Positions 16,049 to 24,609 of a DNA stretch of 38,238 nt are shown here, one piece after another. Position 1 is the first letter of the stretch; every line of letters starts with the position of its first letter. Below the pieces are notes generated by a model that was not told the DNA's origin, ran no database searches, and was given only the letters and a program-made list of their open reading frames with translations. Source of the DNA: Chloroflexota bacterium (lineage in GTDB: Bacteria; Chloroflexota; Limnocylindria; P2-11E); contig JACPEQ010000034.1 in the NCBI GenBank assembly GCA_016183435.1, positions 1 through 38,238 on the forward strand, read 5' to 3'. The position numbers were made by a program, and so were the translations under genes.

Positions 16049-16683
16049 TCGTCCACCGCGATGACGTACGCGCGGACATCCCGCGCGCCGCCCGCGCGCG
16101 CGGCGATCGCGGCGGCGTGGCACGTGGCACCTGTGGTCGTGACGTCGTCGACGATCGCGACGCGCAGTCCGCGAAGCGATCCCGCCTCGGAGACGAAGGC
16201 GCCGTCGACGTTGCTCGCTCGCTCCGCGCGATCGAGCTCCACCTGCGGACGCGTGTGCCGGATGCGGTGCAGGGCCGGGAGCACGGGCAGTCCGGTGCGA
16301 CCGGAGACCTGCGCTCCGAGCAGCGCCGCCTGGTCGTAGCCGCGCGCTCGCACGCGCTCCCGGTGCAGGGGCACCGGCACGACGGCGTCGATCCGCGCCC
16401 CCAGGGCAAGGTCGCCTGCGACCATTCCGGCGACGAGCTCGCCGAGCTCCTGCGTCAGCCCCCGCTCGTCCCGGTACTTGCACCGCTGGATCGCGAGCCG
16501 GAGAGGCCCTTCATAGGCCCCCGCGGCGTGGAAGGACAGACCGCATGAGCGGAACGACCTCGGCTCCAGGGCGTGCCGGCATTCGAGGCAGAACCAGGAG
16601 CCGGGCCTGTCGCAGCCGGCGCACAGCGGCGGGACCAGCGCGGTCGCGCTCGCCACCGCGACGGCGCGGGCCAGGTCCTTCAT
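16045..16683 (-). CDS. comF: ComF family phosphoribosyltransferase-like protein
   Basis: 212 aa. N-terminal zinc-finger-like cysteines ('CAGCDRPGSWFCLECRHAL') followed by the family block 'YEGPLRLAIQRCKYRDERGL', 'DAVVPVPLHRERVRARGYDQA', and the PRPP-type loop 'RVAIVDDVTTTGAT'. ComF proteins act in DNA uptake during competence or in amidophosphoribosyl-type reactions; the cellular role varies. ATG 16683 ('MKDLARAVAVAS') overlaps the DUF192 stop (ATGA, reading CATGC region at 16680-16683). A link with the adjacent pilus locus (type IV/Tad pili and DNA uptake) is suggestive but unproven. Confidence 0.9.
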   Translation of the reverse strand: MKDLARAVAVASATALVPPLCAGCDRPGSWFCLECRHALEPRSFRSCGLSFHAAGAYEGPLRLAIQRCKYRDERGLTQELGELVAGMVAGDLALGARIDAVVPVPLHRERVRARGYDQAALLGAQVSGRTGLPVLPALHRIRHTRPQVELDRAERASNVDGAFVSEAGSLRGLRVAIVDDVTTTGATCHAAAIAARAGGARDVRAYVIAVDE

Positions 16684-17030
16684 GCGATCTGGAGGACGTC
16701 CCCCGCTTGCGTCCCGGTCCGCTCCGCGGTGCCTGCGGGCAGCTCGATCACCGCGTCGGCGCCGCGCGCCATGGTCACGGGCACCCATGGTCGCAGCCGC
16801 GAAGCGACCCGCACGACGCGCAACGCGCGGTCCACGAACACGGCGTCGATGGCGGATCGCATGAACAGCATGGTGATCATCGACGTCCTCGTGATGAGCA
16901 GCGCCTCACCGCGGCTCAGGCCGGAGCGTCCCAGGAGACCGATGCCACGAGAGAGAAAGTCGTCGGCAACGGAGCAATGCGTCGCCAGGGTCGTCCCGCG
17001 GGTGGTGTTCTCGATCCGGATCTGCCTCAG
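16680..17030 (-). CDS. DUF192 family protein, CTG start
   Basis: 116 aa. The family hallmarks are 'IENTTRGTTLA' at the N-terminus, 'RGIGLLGRSGLSRGEALLI', 'AIDAVFVDRALRVVRV' and the C-terminal 'VIELPAGTAERTGTQAGD'. The track start (16880) removes the first 50 residues of the domain. The only NUG start before the conserved N-terminus is CTG 17030, overlapping the tadC stop as CTGA. No Shine-Dalgarno is evident, so re-initiation after tadC is likely. Function of DUF192 is unknown. Co-transcribed with the pilus genes. Confidence 0.85.
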   Translation of the reverse strand: MRQIRIENTTRGTTLATHCSVADDFLSRGIGLLGRSGLSRGEALLITRTSMITMLFMRSAIDAVFVDRALRVVRVASRLRPWVPVTMARGADAVIELPAGTAERTGTQAGDVLQIA

Positions 17031-17941
17031 ACGCTCGAGCAGGAGGACATCGCCTGCAGGGCCGCGGGAGCGAGGATGACGATGAAGAGCGACGGGAAGA
17101 TGCAGCCGATCGTCGGGAGCATGATCATGACCGGGGCCTTCGCCGCGCGCTCTTCGGCGCGCTGGCGGCGCTGCATCCGCAGCTGCTCCGACTGGATCCG
17201 CAAGACCTTCGACATCGAGACGCCGAGCTGGTCGGCCTGGATGATCGCCGAGATGAAGTTCTGCAGCTCCTTTTGCTCGACACGCTCGACGATGCCGCGA
17301 AGGGCCTCGACCCGCGACTTGCCTACCCGCTGCTCGCCGGCGGCACGCTTGAACTCCACCGCCATCGCGCCCTTCATCTTCTCGGTCATCTTCACGATGG
17401 CGGCGTCGAAGCCAAGGCCGGCCTCGACGGAGATCGTCAGCAGGTCGAGCGCATCCGGGAGCTGGTCGAGGACCTCGTTCGCGCGCTTTCCCGCCTTGTT
17501 CGACAGGTAGAAGTCCGGCGCCTTGAAGCCGACCACGAGGCCGATCGGGATGGCGATGAGCGTCTGCATCACGTCCGCGGTGATCGCGTTCACCAGCGTC
17601 GAGCCGCCGATCGCGAACACGATGGCCGCGAAGACCTTCACGCCGAGGAAGAACTCGCTGCTCGTCGACTCCATGCCGGCGCGCTTCAGCGCGAGCTGCA
17701 CCCCTGCGGCGGCGTTCGCCGGGTAGAACCGGCCTGCGAGGCGCGCGAGGCCCTGGATGATCGGTTTGAGGGTGCGCTCGGAGAAGGGACGCCGCAGCTC
17801 GAGCTCCTCGAGCGTGCGAGGGCGCACCGCGATCTGCTGCAGCCGCGCTTGGACGGGGTCGAGGCCCGACCCGACGTACACGGACGCGAAGATCAGGACG
17901 ACCGCCACGACCATGATCCCCGCGAGCAGTGCGGCTTCCAC
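17027..17941 (-). CDS. tadC: TadC, type II secretion F-domain inner-membrane protein
   Basis: Membrane platform protein of the Tad/Flp pilus machine, 304 aa from GTG 17941. An N-terminal helix, a T2SSF domain ('LPDALDLLTISVEAGLGFDAA', 'QADQLGVSMSKVLRIQSEQLR'), and C-terminal 'APVMIMLPTIGCIFPSLFIVIL' are all TadC-like. It starts 1 nt after the tadB stop, so the two are translated together. Confidence 0.93.
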   Translation of the reverse strand: MEAALLAGIMVVAVVLIFASVYVGSGLDPVQARLQQIAVRPRTLEELELRRPFSERTLKPIIQGLARLAGRFYPANAAAGVQLALKRAGMESTSSEFFLGVKVFAAIVFAIGGSTLVNAITADVMQTLIAIPIGLVVGFKAPDFYLSNKAGKRANEVLDQLPDALDLLTISVEAGLGFDAAIVKMTEKMKGAMAVEFKRAAGEQRVGKSRVEALRGIVERVEQKELQNFISAIIQADQLGVSMSKVLRIQSEQLRMQRRQRAEERAAKAPVMIMLPTIGCIFPSLFIVILAPAALQAMSSCSSV

Positions 17942-17942
17942 G

Positions 17943-18896
17943 CTAGATCTTGATGTCCGTGATCTTCTGGATGGCGAAGAAACCGATGGTCATCATGACG
18001 CCGCCGACACCGAGGAGGATCTGACCGATCGTCTGCGTGAAGAGCGGCTGCATGAACGCCGGGCTGATCAGATTGATCATGAACGCGATGGCGATCGGCA
18101 GGAACGCGACGAGGTAGCCCGAGTAGCGGCCCTGGGCCGTCAGCGTGTTCACCTCTCCCTTGATGCGCACGCGCTCGCGGATGGTGAAGGCGATCGTGTC
18201 GAGGATCTCGGCGAGGTTCCCACCGACGGACTGCTGGATGCTGATGGCGGTCACCATGAGGTCGAGGTCCTCGCTCTTGATGCGGCGCACCATGTTGTGG
18301 AGCGCCTCCTCCATCCCGAGCCCGAGGTTGACCTCACGCACGACTCGCAGCATCTCCTCCCCCATCGGCGCCGGCGTCTCGCGCGAGACGAGCTCGATGG
18401 ACTGCAGGAAGCTCGACCCAGCGCGCAGGGAATTGGAGAGCAGGGTGATCGTGTCCGGAAGCTGCTTGTTGAAGGCGGAGAGCCGCCCGCCGATGCGGCG
18501 GCCGACCCAGAAGCGCGGGAGGAAGTAGCCGAGCACGACGCCGATGATCCCGGAGATCGGGTCACGGAAGAGGTACAGCGTCAGCCCCAGACCCGCCGCC
18601 ATGCCAAACCGAATGTAGTAGTACTCGCCGACCTTCAGCTTCAGGTTCGCCCGGGCGAGATCCCGCTGGACCTTCATCCGCAGCCGCTTGTCCTCGACGT
18701 CCCCCGTGAGGACCGCCATGTCGACGTCCGGACGGCGCTGCTCCTTCGCCTTGCTCTTGTCCTCCTGATGTCCCTTGCCGGCGGCGTATCGGGCGAGCCG
18801 TTCGTCGATCGAGCCGCCGCTGGTCATCAGCGCGTACACGCCGCCGAAGACGAAGAGGACGCCGATGCCGATGGCGGCGGCGAGCGCGTATTCCAT
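17943..18896 (-). CDS. tadB: TadB, type II secretion F-domain inner-membrane protein
   Basis: 317 aa partner of TadC in the pilus platform. One N-terminal membrane helix, two central ones and the T2SSF block 'QLPDTITLLSNSLRAGSSFLQ', 'MGEEMLRVVREVNLGLGMEEAL', 'ISIQQSVGGNLAEILDTIA', then a pair of C-terminal helices. ATG 18896 has 'GGAG' 5 nt upstream. Lies directly after tadA. Confidence 0.93.
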   Translation of the reverse strand: MEYALAAAIGIGVLFVFGGVYALMTSGGSIDERLARYAAGKGHQEDKSKAKEQRRPDVDMAVLTGDVEDKRLRMKVQRDLARANLKLKVGEYYYIRFGMAAGLGLTLYLFRDPISGIIGVVLGYFLPRFWVGRRIGGRLSAFNKQLPDTITLLSNSLRAGSSFLQSIELVSRETPAPMGEEMLRVVREVNLGLGMEEALHNMVRRIKSEDLDLMVTAISIQQSVGGNLAEILDTIAFTIRERVRIKGEVNTLTAQGRYSGYLVAFLPIAIAFMINLISPAFMQPLFTQTIGQILLGVGGVMMTIGFFAIQKITDIKI

Positions 18897-18918
18897 TAGC
18901 TCCGACCCGGGGACGTTG

Positions 18919-20352
18919 TCACCGGAACAACCCTGCGTTCATGTCGCCGAAGACCGACGGCGGCAGCTTGATGCCCGCGGCCTCGAACTTCTCCGAGAAC
19001 TTCGGGCGGATGCCGGTCGGGCGCAGGCGGCCCTGCACCTTGCCGTCGACGTACGCGGTCTGCTCGAAGACGAACACGTCCTGGAGGACGACCGCCTCGC
19101 CCTCGAGGCCCTGGACCTCCGTGATGTTCGTGATCTTGCGCGAGCCGTCCTTGAGGCGGGAGATCTGGACGATGACGTCCAGCGCGCTCGCGATCTGCTC
19201 CTTGATCGCCCGGGCGGGCAGGTCGACGCCGGCCATGAGGCACATCGTCTCGAGACGGCTGATCATGTCGCGCGGCGTGTTCGCGTGACCCGTCGAGAGC
19301 GAGCCGTCGTGGCCGGTGTTCATCGCCTGCAGCATCGAGAGCGCCTCGCCTCCACGGATCTCACCGACGACGATGCGCTCGGGCCGCATACGGAGCGAGT
19401 TCTTGACGAGATCCATGATCGTGACGGCGCCCTTGCCCTCGATGTTCGCGGCGCGCGACTCCAGGCGAACGACGTGATCCTGCACGAGCCGGAGCTCCGC
19501 GGCGTCCTCGATCGTGATGATCCGCTCGTCCTCGGGAATGAAGCCGGACATGATGTTGAGGAGCGTCGTCTTGCCGGAGCCTGTGCCGCCGGAGATGAAC
19601 ATGTTCAGTCGCGCCTCGACGCACGCGCGGAGGAACTCCATCATCTCCGACGTCGCCGTGCCGAACTTCACGTAGTCCTCGGGCGTGATGCGGTACTTCG
19701 GGAACTTCCGGATCGTGATCACCGGTCCGTTGAGCGCGAGCGGCGGGATGATGATGTTCACGCGGGAGCCGTCCGGGAGGCGCGCGTCCTCGTACGGCTT
19801 CGATTCGTCGACGCGCCGGCCGATCGGCGCGATGATCCGCGCGATGACCCGCATGACGTGCTCATCGTTCATGAACGTCGCGTCCGAGAGCGTCAGCTTG
19901 CCCTTGCGCTCGACGTACACCCGGAACGGACCGTTCACCATGACCTCGGTGATCGTGTCGTCGTTGAGGAGCGGCTGGATCGGTCCGAACCCGAGGATCT
20001 CGTCGAGGATCTGGTCGAGCATCCGCTGACGGTCGGCTCGCGTGATGACGAGCCCGTCCTCGTCGATGAACCGGTTGAACATCTCGTCGATCGTCGATCG
20101 GACGGCCTTCGCGTCCGAGAGATCGAGGCGCGGGTCGAGGTTGTTGATGATCTTCGTCTGCAGCTGCGTGCGCGTGTCGCGCATGCCGTCGCGCGCGGGC
20201 GCAGCCGTCTGGGAGAGCGGGCCCGTGGCGGCCGGCGGCCGATCGAGGACGCGGCCGTCGCCGCCGGGCGGCGCGGCGGGCGGGCGTCCGTCACCTCCTG
20301 GCGACGCTGTGGGGGCCGGACGCGAGCCCTCGATCCGCCGGAGAAGGGACAT
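18919..20352 (-). CDS. tadA: TadA/CpaF secretion ATPase of the Tad pilus
   Basis: 477-aa hexameric ATPase powering pilus assembly. N-terminal 60 residues are Pro/Gly/Ala-rich linker. Then the GspE-like N-domain ('[20 protein letters not shown]'), Walker A '[13 protein letters not shown]', the Asp box '[11 protein letters not shown]', Walker B '[13 protein letters not shown]', and the His box in '[14 protein letters not shown]'. This copy is intact and is a reference for the broken tadA at 26395-27406. Followed by tadB and tadC. Confidence 0.95.
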   Translation of the reverse strand: MSLLRRIEGSRPAPTASPGGDGRPPAAPPGGDGRVLDRPPAATGPLSQTAAPARDGMRDTRTQLQTKIINNLDPRLDLSDAKAVRSTIDEMFNRFIDEDGLVITRADRQRMLDQILDEILGFGPIQPLLNDDTITEVMVNGPFRVYVERKGKLTLSDATFMNDEHVMRVIARIIAPIGRRVDESKPYEDARLPDGSRVNIIIPPLALNGPVITIRKFPKYRITPEDYVKFGTATSEMMEFLRACVEARLNMFISGGTGSGKTTLLNIMSGFIPEDERIITIEDAAELRLVQDHVVRLESRAANIEGKGAVTIMDLVKNSLRMRPERIVVGEIRGGEALSMLQAMNTGHDGSLSTGHANTPRDMISRLETMCLMAGVDLPARAIKEQIASALDVIVQISRLKDGSRKITNITEVQGLEGEAVVLQDVFVFEQTAYVDGKVQGRLRPTGIRPKFSEKFEAAGIKLPPSVFGDMNAGLFR

Positions 20353-20407
20353 TCCGACGGGGAGTGTACGTCCGGGGTGGTGTCGGCCCGGTCGCTACCG
20401 GGGAGCG

Positions 20408-21679
20408 CTACCGGGCGAAGAGGCGCAAGCCGCCCTTGGCCGGAGCGGCGGCCTTCGTCGCGGCGGCGGCCGGCTGGGCCGCCTCGGACCCGGAGAGCTT
20501 GCCGGCGAGGGTGAAGACGTCCTTGCTCACCTGGCTGTCCTTGTGGCTGATCACGAACGGGACGCCGCGATTGACCGCCAGGACCAGTGTCCGGCCGTCG
20601 GAGATGATCGTGTGGGGGATCTTCCGGCCGAGGCCCGCCTCGATGTCCGTCGCCTTGATGCCGCCTGAGCTGTCGTTGCGGTTCGCGATGAGCTGGACCT
20701 TGTCCTCGCCGTAGCCGAGCTTCTCCGTGATCTCGAGGAAGACGCGGACGTTCTTCATGCTCGTGATCTCGAGCGTCATCGGCGTGAGCACGACGTCCGC
20801 CGTGTCCATCATCGTGAGCACGACCTCCTGGAATGACGGCCATGTGTCCACGACGATGTAGGCGTAGCGCTCGCGCAGCGTGTCCAAGACGTGCTTCATG
20901 TTCGCGCCCGTGATGAGCTCGGCCGATTCCGGCGTCGGCGGAGCGAGCAGGACCTTGATCCCCGACGAGTGCGAAACGAGGACCGACTCCAGCACCTCGG
21001 CGTCCGCCGACTCGAACGACCCGACGAGATCGGCGACCGTCTTCGCCTTCGGATTCATGTTGAGGATCACGCCGATGTCGCCGAATGGCAGGCTGCCGTC
21101 GACGAGGGCGACCGGCTTGCCCGTGGCCTGATGCAGAGCGACGGCGAGGTTCGTCGCGATCGTCGTCCGGCCGACGCCGCCCTTCGGCGAGAACAGCGTG
21201 ACGACCTTCCCCTTCTCGGCCTCTCCGGGGCCGGCCGCCGCGAAGGGCCCGCCGCCGGCCGGAGCGGCCTGGGCGTAGCGCGCTCGCTTCACCTTCTCGA
21301 GCTCGTGGACGTGACGGATCGCGTTGACGAGCTCATCCGCGGAGAAGGGCTTCACGAGGAACTCGCGCGCTCCCGCGAGCATCGAGCGGCGCAGGTAGTC
21401 CTGCTCGCCCTGGACGCTCATCATGATGATCGGCGACCCCGGGACGGTGTTGGAGATGATCTCTGTCGCGGTGATCCCATCCATGTCGGGCATGTTGATG
21501 TCCATGAGGATGACGTCCGGGTTCTGCTCCTTCGCGAGCGCGATGGCCTCCTGACCGCTGCCCGCGCTCCCGACGACCTGGAGATCCGCCTCGAACCCGA
21601 GGAGCTTCGCGAGGTTGTCGCGCGTGTCAGCGATGTCGTCGACGATGAGGATGCGGATCTTCTCCGCGGCCATGACCAT
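20408..21679 (-). CDS. cpaE: REC domain fused to a TadZ/CpaE MinD-like ATPase
   Basis: 423 aa. Residues 1-125 form a canonical receiver domain ('IRILIVDDIADTRD', phospho-acceptor in 'VILMDINMPDMDG', 'FLVKPFSADEL'). After a Pro/Gly/Ala linker comes a ParA/MinD-type ATPase with deviant Walker A 'SPKGGVGRTTIATNLA' (Arg replaces the usual Lys before TT) and 'YIVVDTWPSF'. TadZ/CpaE places the pilus machine at its site; an intact REC suggests phosphorylation input. I start at ATG 21679 ('MVMAAEKIRIL'); GTG 21682 is also possible and the track start 21727 is less likely. The 54-nt gap before tadA holds nothing obvious. Confidence 0.9.
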   Translation of the reverse strand: MVMAAEKIRILIVDDIADTRDNLAKLLGFEADLQVVGSAGSGQEAIALAKEQNPDVILMDINMPDMDGITATEIISNTVPGSPIIMMSVQGEQDYLRRSMLAGAREFLVKPFSADELVNAIRHVHELEKVKRARYAQAAPAGGGPFAAAGPGEAEKGKVVTLFSPKGGVGRTTIATNLAVALHQATGKPVALVDGSLPFGDIGVILNMNPKAKTVADLVGSFESADAEVLESVLVSHSSGIKVLLAPPTPESAELITGANMKHVLDTLRERYAYIVVDTWPSFQEVVLTMMDTADVVLTPMTLEITSMKNVRVFLEITEKLGYGEDKVQLIANRNDSSGGIKATDIEAGLGRKIPHTIISDGRTLVLAVNRGVPFVISHKDSQVSKDVFTLAGKLSGSEAAQPAAAATKAAAPAKGGLRLFAR

Positions 21680-21710
21680 CACCGCGAGGATATCCCCTCT
21701 TCCCGGCGAG

Positions 21711-22202
21711 CTAGGGAGCGAGGGCAAGCGCGATCAGCGCGCCGATCCCCAACGCCACGCCGTACGGGATGCGGCTCTTCATCAGCCGCCAGAACGGATC
21801 GGCCACCTCCGTCTCCGGTGGCGCGAGGCGCCGGAACCCCATGAGGAAGAGCGCGAGGACGCCGCCGGCGAGCGCGCCGTACAGCGCGGCGGTCAGCAGG
21901 AAGAGCGACCCGCGCAGCGCGCCGATCGCCATGAGCATCTTCGCGTCCCCTGCCTTGAGGCCGCCGACGGCGTAGAACGGGTAGCAGACGAGGAACGCAA
22001 GGCCCAGGCCGGCGGCATGATCGAGCGCGCCGCCTGCGAATGGCGCGCCCGGGAACCCCTCGAGGAGGCCGAGCACGAGGCCGAGCAGCATCGTCGGGTA
22101 CGTCACCTGGTTCGGGATACGGTTCCACCGCCAGTCGGTGACGACGACGATCAGTACGAACGCGACGAGGACGAGGTCTTCGGCGATCCGGATCGTGTTC
22201 GT
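21711..22202 (-). CDS. cpaA: Prepilin peptidase CpaA/TadV (A24 family), non-canonical start
   Basis: Membrane aspartyl protease that trims the Flp prepilin. 163 aa with six hydrophobic segments; the second catalytic Asp is in 'GGLKAGDAKML'. The first catalytic Asp is in 'VVVTDWRWNRIPNQ', which lies upstream of the track start (GTG 22106), so the gene must begin earlier. In the 5' extension 'TNTIRIAEDLVLVAFVLI' no ATG, GTG or TTG exists. A strong 'AGGAGGGG' (22213-22206) is placed for ACG 22202, with ATC 22193 as an alternative. Either a rare start or a mutated ATG. Located just after flp in the pilus operon. Confidence 0.85.
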   Translation of the reverse strand, partial: TNTIRIAEDLVLVAFVLIVVVTDWRWNRIPNQVTYPTMLLGLVLGLLEGFPGAPFAGGALDHAAGLGLAFLVCYPFYAVGGLKAGDAKMLMAIGALRGSLFLLTAALYGALAGGVLALFLMGFRRLAPPETEVADPFWRLMKSRIPYGVALGIGALIALALAP

Positions 22203-22224
22203 GGACCCCTCCTGATGCCAGAAC

Positions 22225-22246
22225 GGCGCCCGGGATCACGGGCGCC
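22225..22246 (-). terminator. GC hairpin between flp and the prepilin peptidase gene
   Basis: GGCGCCCG-6 nt-CGGGCGCC forms a perfect 8-bp stem after the flp stop, with only GTTCTGG after it, so there is no strong T-run. It probably protects the flp mRNA 3' end or partly terminates, giving more pilin than downstream machine proteins. Confidence 0.5.
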
Positions 22247-22317
22247 GCCGGCCCCGCCGAAGACTAGAAGACCGACGTCAGGTCGTTGATCTCGGCTCGC
22301 GCCTTGACCGCCGCGGA

Positions 22318-22476
22318 CTACGTCAGGTTGTTGCCAATGTTGCTGAAGATGTTCTGGATCTGGCCGCGCAGGAAGATCATGGCGACGATGACCGCGATGG
22401 CGATGACGGCGATGATGAGTGCGTACTCGACGAGACCTTGCCCGTCGTCCTCGCGCAGGAACGTGCGGAGGTCCAT
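22318..22476 (-). CDS. flp: Flp/Fap pilin (type IVb major pilin)
   Basis: 52 aa, below the ORF-track cutoff. Starts 'MDLRTFLREDDGQGLVEYAL' and continues with a single hydrophobic helix rich in Ile and Val, then 'GQIQNIFSNIGNNLT'. This is the Flp layout: short leader, cleavage after Gly of 'DGQG', Glu at +5-like position ('LVEYAL'), helix. ATG 22476 has a perfect 'AAGGAGG' 8 nt upstream, consistent with high expression. Stop is TAG at 22320-22318; the frame stays open for 17 more codons ('SAAVKARAEINDLTSVF') to a second TAG. First gene of the intact tad operon. Confidence 0.93.
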   Translation of the reverse strand: MDLRTFLREDDGQGLVEYALIIAVIAIAVIVAMIFLRGQIQNIFSNIGNNLT

Positions 22477-22689
22477 GGGGCCTTCCTCCTTCTTTCAGGA
22501 TGGGCGGCGATGGTCGTTCGGGTACTACCGGGCAGGCAACTAGCGAAAAGGTACCGAGGACGCCGGCGCGACGGGACCGACACGGTTCTGATCGTGTGGA
22601 CTGCGTACAAGGGGTGGCGCAAAGCGCCTGGACCGTCGTGCGGCCGCGTGAGCACGCAGTGATCCTACTAAGTCCGTCACGTGTGCGCC
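22477..22689. other. Intergenic leader upstream of flp
   Basis: 213 bases between the Memo gene and flp. It should hold the pilus operon promoter, but I see no convincing -35/-10 or sigma-54 pair. Visible structures are a perfect hairpin GGCGC-AAA-GCGCC at 22616-22628 and an imperfect one just after the Memo stop (GCAC...GTGA / TCAC...GTGC, about 22650-22690) that may end that transcript. Confidence 0.4.
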
Positions 22690-23304
22690 TCAGCACTCCA
22701 GAGGCGAGAGCGTCGCGACCATGTACCCGACGCCGTATGGACCCTCGTACGACAGGACCTCGACGTGCGCCGGTTCGAGCGCCGCGAGCGCGAACACGAA
22801 CGAGCGCAGGCCGCACTCCGCTCCTTCCTCGACCGTGACCGGATCGATCGCGAGGAGCGCGCCGATGTCGGCGCGGCGCACGCCGTCGACGATCGCCTCA
22901 TCTAGCTTGGGCCCGAGGGGGTGGAAGCCGTACGGGCCGTCAACGCGCAGCCGGTGCGAGAGGTCCCCGGACGCGACGACGGCGGTGCGCGCGGCGCCTG
23001 CACCCTCTTGCTCGCGCAGCTCGCGACCGAGCTCGCGGTAGCGCACGTACGACGGCTCATCCGTGAGGACGCGCTCGAGCGGCGGCAGCCGCCCGAGGTA
23101 CGGCCGAAGGAACGAGAGCGGCACGTCGAAGCCGTGCGCGAGATGCGGTGACGAGATGACGATGCGTTCGGGGTGGAGGGCGGCGAGCCAGGCGCAGGCG
23201 CGCTCGACCGCGGCGACGGTCGTGTCCACTTCGTCGCCGCGCTGCGACGCGTACTCGGGCGTGATGATCGGCGGGTGGGGCAGGATGACGCCAGCGACGA
23301 TCAC
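22690..23304 (-). CDS. Memo/LigB-like class III extradiol dioxygenase-fold protein (AmmeMemoRadiSam)
   Basis: 204 aa. Motifs: 'GVILPHPPIITPE', 'IVISSPHLAHGFDV', 'VVASGDLSHRL', and 'FVFALAALEPAHVEVLSYEGP' near the end. The fold binds metal in some homologues; the biochemical role of Memo proteins is unsettled. GTG 23304 overlaps the stop of the radical SAM gene (GTGA). The usual AMMECR1 partner is not found in the window. Shorter than typical Memo (about 260-290 aa). Confidence 0.8.
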   Translation of the reverse strand: MIVAGVILPHPPIITPEYASQRGDEVDTTVAAVERACAWLAALHPERIVISSPHLAHGFDVPLSFLRPYLGRLPPLERVLTDEPSYVRYRELGRELREQEGAGAARTAVVASGDLSHRLRVDGPYGFHPLGPKLDEAIVDGVRRADIGALLAIDPVTVEEGAECGLRSFVFALAALEPAHVEVLSYEGPYGVGYMVATLSPLEC

Positions 23305-24431
23305 GCCCGCCGCGCGACGCCCGGCGTGGCGGTCACGCCGATCGCTGCGGGCCGCTCCCAGATGCCCGGGATCCGCGTGGCGCACTCGGGGCACGACCCC
23401 CGCGTCGGCGTGAGGCGGTCCTCGAGGATCGTGTACCCGAGGCGCCGCACCAGCGTCGCGCCGCAGCCGTGGCAGCGCGTGTCCTCGTACGGCCCGACGC
23501 GCCCGGGCACGTTCCCGCAATAGACGTAGCGGAGCCCCTGCTCGAGCCCGATCTCGGCGGCACGCACGAGCGCCCGCGCGGCGGTGCCGGCGCGGTCGGT
23601 CATCTTGTAGTCCGGGTGGAACGCCGTGACGTGCCACGGCATGAGCGGGTCGACGCTCGCGAGGAAGCGCGCCGCGTCGCGGATCTCCTCCTCTGAGTCG
23701 TTGAGGCCGGGCACGAGGAGCGTGACGATCTCGACCCAGAGGCCGCGGCGCTTGAGCCCGCGGATCGTCTCGAGAACGCTCTCGAGCTTCGCGCCGAGCT
23801 GGCGGTAGCCCGCGTCGCGCATCGCCTTGAGGTCGACCTTGTAGCAGTCGAGATGCGGCCGCAGGAAGTCGAGCACCTCCGGCGTCGCGTTGCCGTTCGA
23901 GACGAACGCGCGGACGAGGCCGCGCTGGCGGCCCTCGTCCATGACCGCCGCGCCCCACTCGCTCGTGATGAGCGGCTCGTTGTACGAGCTCGCGATCATG
24001 GCCGCGTCGTAGCGCACGGCGAGATCGGCGAGCTGCGTCGCCGTGATCTCCTCCGGCGGGACCTGCGCGTGGTCGTCGCGCAGCGCCTGCGACGTCAGCC
24101 AGTTGTGGCAGTACGGGCAGTGGAGGTCGCATCCGAGCATGCCGAAGGTCAAGGCATCACTCCCGGGCAGGACGTGGAAGAACGGCTTCTTCTCGATCGG
24201 ATCGCACTGGAGCGCGCCGACGTACCCGAGGGGGACACGCAGCTCGCCATCGCGGTTGAGGCGCACCTGACAGATGCCGCGCTGCCCGGGGAGGACCATG
24301 CAGCGGTGGCCGCACGCGAGGCAGCGGATCCGCCCCCGGTCCTCCGCTCGGGTGAGCTCGCGCGCGGCCGGAGCGGTGAGCCGGTCCAAGACATCGGCAA
24401 GCGTTCTCGCGGCGTCGGGGACCCGAGGCAC
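23301..24431 (-). CDS. amrS: AmmeMemoRadiSam system radical SAM enzyme
   Basis: 376 aa from GTG 24431, with 'GGAGGAGG' about 6 nt upstream. The [4Fe-4S]-SAM motif is 'CDLHCPYCHNW' near residue 100. An N-terminal 'CLACGHRCMV' cluster and a C-terminal pair 'CHGCGATLV' / 'CPEC' suggest extra metal sites. 'SYNEPLITSEW' and 'NGNATPEVLDFL' are pyruvate formate-lyase-activase-like features typical of AmrS. Substrate unknown; genomically tied to Memo and AMMECR1. Confidence 0.88.
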   Translation of the reverse strand: MPRVPDAARTLADVLDRLTAPAARELTRAEDRGRIRCLACGHRCMVLPGQRGICQVRLNRDGELRVPLGYVGALQCDPIEKKPFFHVLPGSDALTFGMLGCDLHCPYCHNWLTSQALRDDHAQVPPEEITATQLADLAVRYDAAMIASSYNEPLITSEWGAAVMDEGRQRGLVRAFVSNGNATPEVLDFLRPHLDCYKVDLKAMRDAGYRQLGAKLESVLETIRGLKRRGLWVEIVTLLVPGLNDSEEEIRDAARFLASVDPLMPWHVTAFHPDYKMTDRAGTAARALVRAAEIGLEQGLRYVYCGNVPGRVGPYEDTRCHGCGATLVRRLGYTILEDRLTPTRGSCPECATRIPGIWERPAAIGVTATPGVARRA

Positions 24432-24445
24432 GGGACCTCCTCCGG

Positions 24446-24508
24446 GTCATTGTCCTCCGAGCAGGGACATCAGCGACGGGCCGAGGAACACGACCAGCAG
24501 CGCAGACG
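24446..24508 (-). pseudogene. C-terminal fragment of a tadC-like gene
   Basis: The last 20 codons of a T2SSF protein: 'ASALLVVFLGPSLMSLLGGQ' and a stop, directly before the ribosome-binding site of amrS. It mirrors the end of TadBC 0.9 kb away ('PALLIVFLGPPLLSLVQ'), and the DNA is visibly similar with substitutions. The VapBC-like pair lies between the two copies. A relic of a duplicated or replaced tadC. The rest of the stretch 24509-24609 shows no recognisable gene. Confidence 0.65.
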
Positions 24509-24609
24509 CGAACGACCTCGTACGAGCAGGGTTCCCGGGGTCGAGCGGACCGCGGGCTCACGAGCCATGGAGCGCGTCGAGCCTCGCGGCGTCGATGACG
24601 CGGCCGGAC

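Noticed and set aside
4479-22320. General reassignment of UAG, suggested by open frames after TAG in nrfD and flp
   Set aside because: TAG cleanly ends many other genes here (prfB, fdhE, gatD, tadB, PHP, cpaA, HD-GYP), so a code change is not supported; only local read-through remains possible.
22690-24132. 480-aa minus-strand ORF joining amrS region and Memo
   Set aside because: The 5' part is an Arg-rich shadow of amrS; only the portion from GTG 23304 is the Memo gene.
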